A stretch of 64,000 nucleotides of DNA from Synanceia verrucosa. Its lineage: Eukaryota; Chordata; Actinopteri; Perciformes; Synanceiidae. A program made the position numbers and the translations under genes. Below, piece by piece: positions 25,601-37,408 of the stretch; the stretch's first letter is position 1, and every line of letters starts with the position of its first letter. The notes beneath the pieces are model-generated. The model was not told the origin of the DNA and did not search any database. It worked only from the letters and a program-made list of their open reading frames with translations. The stretch covers positions 20,591,335 to 20,655,334 of the forward strand of contig CM056562.1 in NCBI GenBank assembly GCA_029721515.1, given 5' to 3'.

Positions 25601-28600
25601 CTGAACGGCAGAGTGCGATAGGTTTTCTGAGACTGCCGGGAGTTGCCGCTTGCTGAAACACACACATCCATAGAAATTAAAAAAACGATAACCTGTGATG
25701 AAAAATGAAATATGGCAACAGATTCTCGTCAGTCCAAACAACGGCCGTTAACGTGCACTCTCCAACAGCCAGCAGGGGGCGATACCTGTAGTTTCAAAAA
25801 GAAGTTTGTATTGAAGTCTGTGGGAAAATGCCCATTTTCTCTCCTGCTGTATTACCTCTGTAAACACTATAAATACAAGTTTTTGAATGGTTAGTTTAAA
25901 TACTGTTATAATAAATCAGGATGTTAATTTACTGAAATGGTGGAATATGGTGAAAATAACACATAAATCTTTGGGGCGTGGCTACCCAGGTCTCTGCTGT
26001 CAATACACCCTGAAGAGGAGCAGCGCTGATGGTCTGCAGGGCTAGAGGAAAAGCTCTGACATAGCTTTTCCTTGACAACGCCTCTAGCCCTGCTTTGGCC
26101 CATGGTTTAGGTGGGGCCATTAATCGTGGGTCATTAGCACTAAGAGAGATGGAGATGGCCCACAGTTCGCACCTGGCCCTGCAGCGTGAAAGCACTTAGC
26201 ACCGGCAAGCCCGAGCTGGCTCGGCTTTGGCTCGACAGTGTGAAACCGGCTACTGCACAGATCCCAGTGTTGCCCACTGCAAATAACAGAACTAAAGCTA
26301 TAATAAAATTAGAATTATCCTTTAAATGCAAGGTTGACAAATAAAGGCTGAATATTTCTGTAAGATTAATCTTTCCCAGCCCAAACTGTAACAGAGAAAG
26401 AGAAGAGCATACCTTCTGTTACTTCACCTTCCAACAGTGTCTGGGCTCCAGCTGAACAGAGAGATGACAAGTTACTTTAGTGGAAACGTCCATAAAAACA
26501 GTAAATATTACAAACACAGCAGCACTTAAATACATGCAATTTCCTGTTACATTTTCTAATGATGTTGTGTATTTCCATTCTTCAGCTCTACAAAGTGAAT
26601 TTTCTAATCCTAACATGGCTATTTTCCTGTCCACAGCATGTGTTTTCTCACTGGCAGAGAAGAGGTTGTGGACTGCCCGGGTAACATTGAGTGAAGGCAG
26701 CTCCAGACACTGAGCCAGGCAGGTGAGGGCATGGCCCTGGACAGTGGGTGAGGCGTCCATTCGCCGAGGGAACAGCAGGCCTTGGATCAGGAACTTGTGT
26801 GGCAGGAAGCAGGAAAGATCTGGGTCCTGACAATCCTCCGGATTCCTCTCTGGCTGCTCCAGCAAAACCATCACCACGTCCACGGAGAACAGCCGCCACA
26901 CCATCTACAAAGTACATACATGAAAAAAAAAAAGGTTAGAGAACTGTGTGGGGATGGCTCATTTAATATCTTTGATTTGAAGTAAATGCTGCATAGCGCC
27001 ATCTTCTGAAAAATCATGCATCTTTACCTTTGAGCCTCTGGAGAAGTTATACAGCCACTTGATGAAGCAGGCGTAGTCTGTGTTTGCCATCTGGGATGTC
27101 AACATGCCCACAGCCTGAGCTCCATGGCTTCGAAACTCGCTCTTCTCCACCATCTAAAACACCCACAACAGAAACATTGACTGATAGCGACAGTGATACA
27201 GCAGCTAATAACAAACTCTTCTTCCCCTGCAGTCATCTGGAAACAGCCTTGGATGCAACCACGTTCACAACTTTAACACAAATGCTTCATACAAACAGAA
27301 AGTGCGTCACTTCACCTGGAAGCAGATCTGTTGCAGGAGGACTTGCAAGATAGGCAGCGCCAGCTCCTTCAGATCCTCCACAAGATGACTTGACACAGAT
27401 GACACAGTATCAGCAGATAAGTTATAAGTTTAAAGACTTGAAGCTCTATAAAGGCTACAGAAATTAGCCCGCAGGGCTGAAGCACTAAAAGCATGCGCAA
27501 CGATGCATCCAAAGCAAAGAAGAAGATTGAATGTTGAGGAGAATGACTTTGCTTTGGTAGACATATTTTTTTCACTACATATTTACATAGCAAATAGCTG
27601 TTTGCTGCTATATTAATACCTTGACTACTGAATCTAGCACATTTAAGCATCACATTTTAAAGCTTTGAACCACAGTGTAACTATAAATCCACTGATCTGG
27701 CTCCGATTTGTGAAAAATGGCTCGTGATCAAACATCTCATGCTGTAACGTGCGAGACCAACTGAGGAGACTCTTAGAGCTGTGGACCGAATACCAAACAT
27801 CTTCACTTGGTTCAAATCTCAACAAAAGTGCTGCACGCCACATTATTATTATTATTATATTAGTAGAAGAATTAAGTGGATCAAAACACAGGAGTTTACC
27901 AAACAAAATGGATGGCCTGGTCGCGGGTGGTGAGGATGGCCTGGCTGAGAACAAGGACGGTGGGTCTGCCTCCGCTGCTTTTATTCATCATCAAGATCAC
28001 ATAGAGAAGTCGGTGGAAAACCCTCCGCAGTGACTGGACAACAGACACATCAGTTAAGATTAAAAGCATCCTGTTAATACATTAAGGACAAATAATATCA
28101 TATCACTTTCACTTTTCACTTCAGCGAAAGAACAATGTGTCTCCTTTCATTTGAATAGTTTTAGAGAATGGAGGAGGTGAATCTCTCCAGTATTAATAAA
28201 ATGCAAAGACTACAAGAATCAGTTTGCAGCAGAAATAAGTTCTTATTTACCATCTTGTTGATCATCATGATTTACTCAGTGGTCCCTTTTCCCCCAGTTT
28301 GGGAAATCCTGATCTACTATTATTTGGCCAGGCAAATCCAGTCCAAATATCTTACTTTTTTATCCACACTATGTGCTATTTATTTAATGGAAAAGGTGGA
28401 GCTGATCACTACAAATCCACAAAGAGTCCAGCCACACTGGTACAAGCAAATGTTTTAAATAGTCAAGTTTTAATTATATAGTAGACCCACAAGTGTGCAT
28501 ACTATTAGCCCAACATGGATTATGATTAGTGGACCTCACCTCTTTCTGGTCTCCGTGTTTTGGCGAACAGAGCAGCTGCAGTCCATAGAAAGCCATCTCA

Positions 28601-31516
28601 GGAACACTCCTCAGCTTGGTGATATCTCTGTGCAGAAACAGCAATAACAGTCAACTTCATCAAGACCAAGAAGTCTTCAACGAGGCAGAGCAGGAAGTGA
28701 AAAATAACTCACTGTTGAGCATCAAAGGCCAACTCTCCAATAACCGGCTCAAAGTAAAGCAGCTTGCTGAAGATCTGCAGAGAAAAAAGGGAACCCCTGA
28801 AAACACTGCAGAGAGGTACAGAGTGGGCGTAAAGTTGGTGTCATCAGTTACCTGTGTGTAGGTGCTGATGCTCTGTGGTCTGTCTTTGAGTGGAAATGTC
28901 TGCAGGAGTCTGAGGAGGCTTTGAACCAGGAGGACGACAGCATTTCTGATCTTCATCAAATCCTGGCCAGAGAAATAACGCTCCTCTTCTTCCTCCTCCT
29001 CTGCCTCATCCACTTCCATCTGAGGATAACAGACAGCCACTCTCAGTTTGTTGTTTGTATTAGCATGTTCACAATGATATATATTAAGAGAAAGTGAAAA
29101 CATTAAACAATAACAGGCCTAAACTAATGCTGTGTTTGTTTGGAAAATACTGACCCTTGGCCTAGATATGAAGTCAGTGTATTGAAGTTTAATGGCATCA
29201 TATCTTAGACTTCACCTCTGTGTCTTTCCGTGGTGGTTTCGAGCGTTTGCCTCCTGCCTGGGAGCTCTTCAGGCCATCCTTCTTACGCCTCTTTCCTGAG
29301 TCTTGAGGCCAGCAGTGAGAGGTCAAGTCTGAGCATGTGTCCAACAATACCTCATGGAAAACCTTGTTGGCGAGGCTCCCTAGAAGCAGTAAAAAATGTT
29401 CAAATCATCAATTGAAGAGTGTTACTTAACCTTATGGAACAAGACATACTGTGAGCGAAAAAAGAACAAATGAAAGACAAGATGTTGATACATTTTGATG
29501 TGAAAATAGATGATGAAACCACAGGTAAATGATTCTCTGACTAGCTGTTTCGAGGCAACACTGTGTGCATAGGAAGCCCTTTAGTTATGCATGATGACTT
29601 GTGACCTGGATGGATGTTAGATCTAAAGGACACCGAATGTAAACAAAAGCCTATTGGGTAAGTTAACGTCACAATTATTTCCCATTACTCAACTGTTAAT
29701 ATACACACAAGCAGTTATGTGAAAACAAAAGCTAAATAGTACCTACTCACTTATTGCTTCTGTTTCAACTAATCTGACTTTGTGGCTGCACTGAAAATAT
29801 ATGCAGACCTTTTTTAGGCGTATATATCGTCTCAGATATATCCTCACCTGGGATTCCTAGCAGCAGCAGGTAGAGTGAGGCAGCGTGAAGGCCGCTCACC
29901 CTCTGCTGGATGTTGGCAGCTTTGTCTTTTCCTGCCAGGACAAAGAAGGACAGCACCGCCACCAGAGACTTGATCGACACCTCGTTCTCTCCGAGAACTG
30001 CCCAGATACTCTGCAGTGCAACATGCGAACAAGACACAGTGCTTACTGCTGCTACCAGACAGGAAAAAATACACCTGCAGTAGCAGACTGATGGTTTTCA
30101 TCAACACTGGAGTGCATAGAAAGTTTTTAGACTGATTACCTACATTTAAGGGAGCCACTATAGATCATGTATGAAAGTTTGGTGACACACAATCACATTG
30201 AACCTCAAGAATTAGTATGCAAGGCTGCGCACTGTGGCCTGCAAGTTCAGGTTCACACTGATGTTTTATATAGTACTGGGGGAGAAATGACAGCATATAA
30301 AGCAGGAAATCAAGTGAAAATGAGCAAATATTTGTCTCAAAGTGATTTTCTTTCTTACTGAGTTCCCTACGCTTCATCATTTAAACAAGAGTGAGCAATT
30401 TCAAACTAAATTCCCCTTTTTATACCAAAATTTGAGCCGAAACACTGGAATTCTCTGAGAAGCCAAAAAATTAATCTAGAATAATATATAACAACTAAAA
30501 CACATTTTTTAAAGTTTTTTTGTAAAACAGTAAAATGGTGGATTCATTCCATTACAGAAACATAAAATATATTTGGTAATCAATATTGTTCATTTCGGCA
30601 GCAGTGGCAAACACGTTGGTGGTCTAATAAATAATAATAAATTTGTTAAGATGAGTTTAAATTAATAAAGAAAAAGATGGTCAAACCGCCTGTATCACCT
30701 TCTAAATAACACTTATATAAGATAATCCTTTATTTGTCCCACAGATGGGGAAATTTGCATCGTTACAGCAGCAAAGTGGATAGTGCAACATTATAAGGAG
30801 GGCATACAAAAGGGCATATAAAAAGAATAAGAACAATAACAACAGTAGAAACAGCACTGGATGAGTTTTACCTGTGAAGCTCCAGCTCTGTCTGCAGATT
30901 GCTGGTCAGCAGCATGGGTCAGTAAACACTGGTACAGTGATATGAAGACCTTGTCTCCACTGCCTGTGAGTTTGTCCTCGATGGGGTCATCCAGTGGTTT
31001 CCTCTCTGTGAACTCCAAGTCCCACACTGCGTCCACCCAGGCTGGAAATAACAACAATTACCAATTGCAAACCTCCACTCTTCAATTCGGCAAATAGCTA
31101 ACGTCAAGCAAAGCTATACTGGCGCTGTGATATGGAGGGCAGTCGTAAGTTAGGAGCTAAACTAATTTAATGTGGCACTAAAATTGTTTGCCGAAATCGC
31201 CACGGGTTCGTAACGATTCACGCCTAACGTCTTAAGTTAAATTTTACTGTATTTACTTCCAAAATAGGCGACAATGGCTAATTTGCAAGATGTGTGAATG
31301 GAACTAGGTGAGCAGCTCTGACTGTAAAACGCCACACATAACCCGGGAAATAGCTAACGATACGTTAGTAATTTTCCTGACAAAGTAACGACAATAATCA
31401 AATGTATAGTCTCCGTTAATCCGTCGTCTGTCCATTTACAACATACACAAACGCACGGGTTTACCTTCTGGGACTTCATTTAACCTCAGAAACTGCAGCG
31501 CAGATATTAAATCCAT
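16654..31516 (-). CDS. ncapd3: Condensin-2 complex subunit D3 (NCAPD3)
   Basis: NCAPD3 is the HEAT-repeat subunit of condensin II, which compacts chromosomes in the nucleus from prophase onward. Thirty-five coding exons rebuild an open frame of 1402 aa (human is about 1500). They are 31465-31516, 30872-31041, 29848-30010, 29216-29379, 28852-29019, 28713-28774, 28540-28627, 27900-28033, 27316-27388, 27028-27153, 26652-26904, 26413-26451, 25560-25652, 25319-25392, 25033-25167, 24689-24909, 24248-24439, 24064-24161, 23633-23742, 23445-23552, 22817-22931, 22608-22703, 21805-22043, 21582-21661, 21133-21270, 20846-20979, 20420-20625, 19280-19390, 18837-19004, 17978-18090, 17834-17898, 17367-17414, 17106-17168, 16901-16946, 16654-16717. 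Family landmarks are WVDAVWDLEFTE near the start, VRNNVVVVMCDLCVRYT near residue 940, FLLEHFTDAQRFNIS near 1090, RAISTP near 1340 and QWNVQSP at the end. The N-terminus MDLISALQFLRLNEVPE differs from mammals. The tail after residue 1270 is basic and Ser/Pro-rich. Exon 9 uses an AAG acceptor. No frameshift was seen. Confidence 0.95.
18350..18430. repeat. Fragment of an ATTGATTAAT-type dispersed repeat
   Basis: CTATTGACTAATCAATTAAC and nearby AAGTTTCAGCTC resemble the ends of the repeats at 47690, 51255 and 60843. It lies in an NCAPD3 intron. Confidence 0.35.
18575..18662 (+). repeat. LINE-like 3' tail
   Basis: GGCAATAAACTTGTTTCTGA followed by TTCTGATAAAA matches the common CAATAAA...TGATTCTGAT end of fish non-LTR elements. 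A similar end occurs at about 36770-36800. It is intronic in NCAPD3. Confidence 0.4.
20113..20325. repeat. Dispersed repeat, copy 1 (NCAPD3 intron)
   Basis: This copy shares with 25754-25977, in order, CAGCCAGCAGGGG, TAGTTTCAAAAAGAAGT, GTCTGTGGGAAAA, TTTTCTCTCCTG, GTATTACCTCTGTAAA and AATAACA(CA)TAAATCT. The two copies are clearly homologous, colinear and in the same orientation, with small indels. No terminal repeats were found and the class is unknown. Confidence 0.8.
25754..25977. repeat. Dispersed repeat, copy 2 (NCAPD3 intron)
   Basis: This is the partner of 20113-20325, in the same orientation in another NCAPD3 intron. It keeps CAGCCAGCAGGGGGCGATAC at its left, a motif found in many fish interspersed repeats. 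Confidence 0.8.
26036..26093. repeat. Two-tier hairpin in an NCAPD3 intron
   Basis: The outer arms GCAGGGCTAGAGG (26036-26048) and CCTCTAGCCCTGC (26081-26093) are perfectly complementary. An inner stem GGAAAAGCT (26047-26055) and AGCTTTTCC (26063-26071) lies between them. The 9 bases after the inner stem are unpaired. It is more likely the remnant of a DNA element than an RNA gene. Confidence 0.6.
30331..30510. repeat. Dispersed repeat, copy 2 of 3
   Basis: This is homologous to 8601-8790 (TTTGTCTCAAAG, TTTCTTTCTTACTGAGTT, ACACTGGAATTCTCTGAGAA). It is in the second NCAPD3 intron. Confidence 0.6.
30721..30825 (+). repeat. LINE 3'-tail fragment, copy 1
   Basis: GATAATCCTTTATTTGTCCC, then CAGATGGGGAAATTTGCATC, then GTTACAGCAGCAAAGTGGAT is a very common fish repeat end. 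Copies occur at 47967-48070 (same strand) and 54420-54510 (opposite strand). Assignment to a CR1/Rex1-like non-LTR family is from general knowledge, not shown here. Confidence 0.65.
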
Positions 31517-33128
31517 CTTGTTTCTAATTTGAATCAACCCGCGAAACAACGGACTTCCGCATCTGTGTTCTTCTTCTTCGTGTTTTATGGCGGCTGGCCT
31601 CCACCCTAGTGACACATTACTGCTACCTTCTGGTCAGGAGGAGGACTTGTTAGAGCAATTATTATTTAGAAGTTTTACGTTTTTTTAAGTTGAATAAATA
31701 AATACATAAAAATGTTTTTTTTTCCCTGATCAGCTACACACAACAATACATTGTGTATTTTTTCGTTATATAGATTTAATAATACTGTTGCTTCTTACAG
31801 TATTTGTAAATAAATATCACTACTACTCATGAATGAATAAAAAGTCTCAACTTGCTGTGTTGCACTATCATGAATTTGTCTGTGATGAAGTCTTTATGAT
31901 AAAAAGTTTTTATATATCCTTGTTCATATAAGAATACACTAGTTTAAAAGCTATTTGGATTTCAGGAATAGTTTTCATAATGTTCTTCATAATGTGATAT
32001 GTTGAGACAAAGCCAAATAAATATTGTATTAATTAGAAATTATGAGTCAGTGGGTTTTAAAAGAAGATAGATAGATTTATTAGTCCCATGAACGAGGAAG
32101 TGATGTGACAACACATCTTTTATAGTCTGTGATGTCTGCGCAACTAATTAAATAAAAGAAGTTGGTAGCTTTTAGTAACATTTCACTTAATAAACAAACT
32201 TGGGATTGAAATGAGGTAGTTTTTTTTAATAGAATGCTTCAAAAACAGGAGGACATTTTAAAAATGTATTTTGTGTCAATAATATTTTGCCAGCAGAATA
32301 AAATTGTTTACAGGATGTTCAACCTTGCAGATCTTAAAATGCATGAATGGATCTGCTGAAAAAATTAAACCACCTCAATGTCAATTTAGATTTGTTTATT
32401 TGTAAGTAGAAAAACTGTGGTAATTTGGTAATCATTACATCACAGAACATAAATGCGAAAAATGTAAACATGAGAGAAAGTGGGATACAGCAAAAAATGT
32501 GAAAATAAATAGTTTTCCCTACTGTGCACATAACAACATGATAACACAGATTCTGTATCGGGTGGCTCCAGCATTGAAATACAACATGACTTAAAAACGA
32601 CAGCACCGAAAGAGGCAAAGAAGGCACCTCTATTAAAGGGACAGTCCAGGTTTTTTGAAGTAGGGGGTTGAGGTACTTATATACAGTCAGTGTATTACCT
32701 ACAGTAGAAAAACAGACAGGAGAACCAGCACAGAAGGAAAACAAGCAAGGCCTAATTTAGCCACCTAAAAGTCAAGTTAACGATATTTACATTATTCCCT
32801 GGCAGAGAACTGACCTGAAAGAAAAACTTCTGATAGGGCTGAAAATACTTCTGGTTATAAATCAGTCACACGTCTTATATCTTCAGTTTTGAGTGTACCT
32901 GACTGTCAATCCATCAATCTTTTCTCTGGCAACTGGGCTGTAACTACAGGGTTCAATATGCTTCAAACAAACTGGTTCAGAAATGGTGTGCGTGATTGTC
33001 TGTTGCAGGAAATTACAACTTGTCAGAATAAGTTCTGAAATGGGGAAAATGAGTGGAGGAAGGATATCGTACTGATGCTCCAACAAGCACTCAGGTTGAA
33101 GCACCTTCATGGTTGCAGGAGAATACAG
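31517..33128. other. Spacer between NCAPD3 start and CALHM2 stop
   Basis: The first 120 bases upstream of the NCAPD3 ATG are moderately GC-rich and probably hold its promoter and 5' UTR. The rest is AT-rich, with long T runs and a GATAGATAGATTTATTAGTCCC piece like a LINE tail at about 32066. The CALHM2 3' UTR should occupy the right part. The minus-strand frame at 32334-32744 looks like chance. Confidence 0.45.
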
Positions 33129-34174
33129 TCAGGTGATCAGTACATCCATCTCTTTCTCCATGGCCTCAATGTTGTTTTCCCGGCTGTACGTGGCCCATTT
33201 GTTGAGCCTGCTGTACAGAGGCAGTCCGTTCTTCTCCCTGTACAGGTAGACACCGGTTACTCTGTTCCAGTTGGTGCTGCAAATAACACCAGCACCCTGG
33301 TGCTCCTCCAGCTCCTCCTTCTCCTCCTTCTGCAAAGCCACAAAGCCGAAGAAGCTCTTCACATTGTCTGCAGCCAGGAGGCGGGCGTGGACGGCCGCCG
33401 TACGTTGGAAGAGGGTGTTTTCATCAGAGCGGTACTGGGACCAGTAGGCCTCCTGCCGGTAGCCAAGCGGAGAGCTGCAGCGCTTCAGACACAGCATCAG
33501 GAACGCCGTCAGAGACAATCCTGCCACCAAGAGCCAGCCCGTCAGCTGAAAAGAGGTCAGAAGAGGTCAGAGGCTGTGAGCTCAGCACCTTAAGTTCTTC
33601 TAGAGTAAAAACTAAACACTACCTGAGATTCGTATTTCAGTCGTCGCTCAATTTCAGCCCAGAAGCCTTGCAGTGCCTCTGGAACACTTCCTTGACACGG
33701 GAACTTGGCCATCACCTCCGGCCCCTGGCCTGGAGGGAAGCCCTGCACCGTACCGGGGTCAACGAACTCACTGAGGGCACACATGTACGCCTGACCCTGC
33801 AGCAAAGAGATGACTACCCACGTTAGCGGAGCAACCACAGCTCTGCTGATGATGGATCCCAGCACAGCGAAGGCAGCAGCTCCAGACAGCTTCCGGCAGT
33901 TTCTGAGCCGACACTCAGACACCAGGTCCCAGGTGCTCTTGGTCATCATTACCCCTACGAGGAAAAACGCCAGGGCTGGAACACCAATGGCAGCCAGGCC
34001 GTAGCGGTAGTTCCTCCCAGGGGAGCATGGGCAATCAAAGGCAAAAACATTGTAAGCCGTCTGGCTGGCCACAGTGCCCAGAGCGATCAGACCGTTGAAG
34101 ATCATCACATCTTTACTCTTAAAGAAGAGCGACACAAACTTAAAGTTCTCTGTGACGAGTGCAGCAGCAGCCAT
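33129..34174 (-). CDS. calhm2: Calcium homeostasis modulator protein 2 (CALHM2)
   Basis: CALHM2 subunits form large-pore plasma-membrane channels linked to ATP release in glia and other cells. Two exons (33623-34174 and 33129-33545) give 322 aa, against about 323 in human, and join in phase 0 after RRLKYESQ. The start MAAAALVTENFKFVSLFFKS aligns with the human N-terminus. Four membrane segments are visible, near residues 20-40, 50-70, 100-125 and 187-208. The family CPC motif (FDCPCSPGRNY) follows the first, and FPCQGSVPE lies in the extracellular loop. The cytoplasmic part keeps PLGYRQEAYWSQYR and NRVTGVYLYREKNGLPLYSR. CALHM3 lies just upstream in the same direction, so the pair is a tandem cluster. 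No defect was seen. Confidence 0.96.
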
Positions 34175-34910
34175 GTTGGGAAGTTACTGGGGAAAAACAC
34201 TGAAGAGTTTGGGGAAGTTCTGCAGAGAGACAAAAAAGGGAAATAAATACAAAACTAGTGACTAGGATTTTCCCGAACAAACAAACTGCTGTAGTCTGAA
34301 TGACTTTTTTGTAATGAATGGATTCAATTTAGCTGCAGAAAATGAATATCACCCTTGTATACTTATAGAGTCAATCAAAATAAGGAGCCCGGGGTAGTGG
34401 AAAACATGCATAGATTGATGTTTATTAAAAAGAGATCTCACCGCTTGATTGAAAACAGTGGAAGGTAGTCATGAACACTCACGTTTTTAGTGTCCTGAGG
34501 CGGGACGTGTGACTCAGCCTTTGTAGTCCATTTTTAACATCCAGCGCAGAAACATCTGAGAAAAAGTGGGAAAACACTTTGAGTCCAAAACATAAACTCA
34601 GCTTCATACATGTAAGAGTGAAAAGCGAAGTCTCTCTCTCTTAGCTGGCAGCTTTGACTCGTTGATAATGGGCACCAGTGATGACTCACAGTCAGGAACT
34701 GCTCTCCGGTTTCCTCCCAAGTGGAAAAAAAAGGGATCTGCAAGTGAAAACACATGTTGCTCACAGAAAAAAAGAAAAAGTGGGACAGCCCAGGAAGCGA
34801 GAGCCTCCTCCCAATGGCTGAGCCTGAACTGCTAGACTGGCATTTGCAAATAAGAAGGGTAAATAAATCAACAGGCAGCTCCAACCATCACTGAAAAGTA
34901 GTCTAACTCT
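34175..34910. other. Upstream region of CALHM2
   Basis: This should contain the CALHM2 promoter and any non-coding first exon. A minus-strand frame at 34534-34884 shows no family resemblance. No element was recognised. Confidence 0.4.
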
Positions 34911-35935
34911 ATTAGGAACAGTGTTGTGCTAGTTACTGAAAAACAGTAACTAGTTACAGTTAGTAGTTACTTCATTCAAAAAGTAACTTGAGTACTTTGT
35001 TGATTACTTACATCAAAAAGTAATGCATTACTGTTAAATGTAGCTTTTTAGTTACTCTTTAGGACCCTGGGGAGTGAGAGTTTGCCTTATGGTGTGTTCA
35101 ATGGAAGTCAGAACTTGGAGCTCAGATCAACGTAATCAAAGTTGAGCTCCCAGCTCTTCCAGCCTTAAAGCTGTACAACAAATCATGTAGCTACTGTTTA
35201 TGTAAGCAGCAGATGAATTCTATGTCAGGTTGATTAGGCTGCATTTGTGTTGTACTCAGAAGCCGGAATATTGCAGTTCCGAATTGTAAATTTCAACTGG
35301 AACGCCCCCCGAAGTCGGATTTCCGACTCTGCAGTAGGGTCGGCAATAGGGTCAAAACTTGTTCCCACACATAATTACGCAGCAGAACAAACACACACGC
35401 TCTTTGTCTTCTTTTTGTGTTTGAGGACCTCATACTGTTGCATTAGCTTTCTGCATTCCAACAGAGCAAACACAACAAACTTTTCATTGGAGGCGTCCAT
35501 CTTGGTTTTCCGCCTTGTTTACTAGAACACCATAAACTTGCGTGTGACATTATATCTAGTTCTGAATCCCGATTTCCAATACAGCACAAACGCAGCATTA
35601 ATCCAACTTTCCGAGTTGGAGATCCAACTTCACAGGGGTTCTTTTTTAAATTTTGACTTAAAGTTGGAAATTCAGACATTCATGTACAAATGAACGCACC
35701 ATGAGTTGGATCACACAAACGCTGGGCTCCCAGTGTTGTTGCAATGCTCTGTTTTACCGCCGATTTTTTTTGTCACCTGATGCTGGGAAAGTGGGTGGGA
35801 CGCTCAGTGTCTCTATGAAGCTGAAGGGGACATGTCCCCCGTCCCTAGTGCCATCTGCAGGCATGAATGAAAATCTGAATTCATCAATCAGGAAATCATG
35901 CGCTTTACGCGTCACTACCCAACACTGATTAGGAA
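34911..35935. mobile_element. hAT-like non-autonomous transposon with exact 8-bp target duplication
   Basis: The element itself is 34919-35927 (1009 bp). It begins CAGTGTTGTGCTAGTTACTG and ends GTCACTACCCAACACTG, so the termini are inverted CAGTGTTG/CAACACTG. It is flanked by perfect direct repeats ATTAGGAA at 34911-34918 and 35928-35935. An 8-bp duplication with CAG termini is the hallmark of hAT insertions. The left interior carries repeated AGTAACTAGTTAC-type units common in fish repeats. No transposase frame is present. The inner part, from 35057, is shared with 42917-43372. Confidence 0.85.
35089..35702. repeat. Inner inverted-repeat unit within the hAT-like element
   Basis: ATGGTGTGTTCA at 35089-35100 is inverted at 35691-35702 as TGAACGCACCAT, with one mismatch. 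The same pair bounds 42954-43202 in the second copy. This could be an internal element, or simply subterminal repeats of the larger family. Confidence 0.55.
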
Positions 35936-37408
35936 GTCGTCTGACTTCTAAAAATCCCCGAAGGTTGAGCTGTTTTCTGTGTTTTTTGCTACCCCTCCTC
36001 CAATCTTCCTGTTCTACTTGTGGCTAATTCGCTCTGCTAAATTTAGCATTTAGCTAAAAAAAATTCTTCAGTATACGGCCTCACAGAGCAGCATGTTAGT
36101 GGACTTTTAGTCTTGTCAAATGCATAATAATATCAATATGAACATTCACACAATATTTTTTATTAATAATATATAGCAAACTGTAATTGCATTTCAACGA
36201 ACACATCTGAGCTTGTTTGTGTATCCTATTTCTGTTATCATTAGAAGAAAATGAAGCGCTTCAACAGTATAATCCTGTTTTTATGATCTGTAAATATTCT
36301 GCGTTTATGAACAAGTCCTTACTGCCGTCTGTCTGCTGTTTGGTGCTGAGCACGTGATGAACAGTGAGTTTATCAGAGCTTTTTCACTGAAAATGCCAAA
36401 ACAATGAGCTAAAAGAGGCTAAAATGCTCCACAGGGGAACTGCAGCGTTGGTGATGATTCTCTACATTTCACATCCACGTAGTGATGCACTGTTAATATT
36501 CATTAGTGTATTTTTTTAAAGAAAACTAATCACAGTGTAGTAGAATTGTTGAGTGGGTCTGTAAAGTAACTTGATTCCAAACGTCCATTTGCATGTTTCC
36601 ATGTCAACAACCTGTATGCAAAACCAGCCAGGCTTCACCCACACAGACAAATCACCCTCGCAACATGGTTTGCTCCAAAAAGCAACTATTCTTTATCCAT
36701 TTTTGCACCATTTATTAGTGGTTCTGGCTATACCTGCACTATGTATACATAAACACACATGTAATTTACTTGCAATAAAGTTGATTCTGATTATGATATC
36801 AGTCAAAAAAGTAACTTAAATGAACAAACTGTTAGTATAGGAGAGATCATGTTAGATGTGTGTGGATGAGTGAAAACATGGTGAAAATGTGTGTGTTGTC
36901 TCCAGAATGAGCTGCAGAGCAGATAGAGAGGGAGGTGTAACCTACAGTTAACAGGATGTTCAACCAGTTAGACTGTTTTCAGGTCATTAGACGAGCATAA
37001 TCAGTAGTTACATAAGAACATAAGAACGTAAGGAATAAATTCAGATGAAATTGACCTTAAGTGACTGCAGGAAATATGACAGGAGCAAAAGTGCAGTTCA
37101 GTAGTTCAGTCACGAGTATAGACAGCGAGAAACTGAATATGGGCTGAAGACTGGGACTCAAGACACAGTACTATGATGCTGTGTGAAACCCTTCAATTGT
37201 TTTTCGCTTTTCATAGTTATTTTGAGACAAAGTTTTACTCTAAACCTAACAATGTGGTTTTGTTGCCTAAACCTAAAGACTTTGACGCCATGTTGCCTAA
37301 ATCTGAACAAGCTGTGTTTTCTGTTCATCCACTTTAATGCCCATTGATTAAGCTGCCAACAGCATAGTGACATGATTCATCCTGCAGCTGTACAGCACTG
37401 AGTGCGTC
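35936..37408. other. Spacer between hAT element and CALHM3 stop
   Basis: The spacer is AT-rich with no recognised exon. A LINE-like end (CTTGCAATAAAGTTGATTCT) lies at 36770. Pieces of AAGTAACTTGA-type repeat flank it at about 36565 and 36808. The CALHM3 3' UTR probably occupies the right end. Confidence 0.4.

Noticed and set aside
26652..26917. Second minus-strand frame starting MYFVDGVAAVL
   Set aside because: It overlaps NCAPD3 exon 11 in a different frame; the exon's own frame is the one matching the family.
33075..33593. 172-codon plus-strand open frame
   Set aside because: It is the shadow of CALHM2 exon 2 on the other strand.
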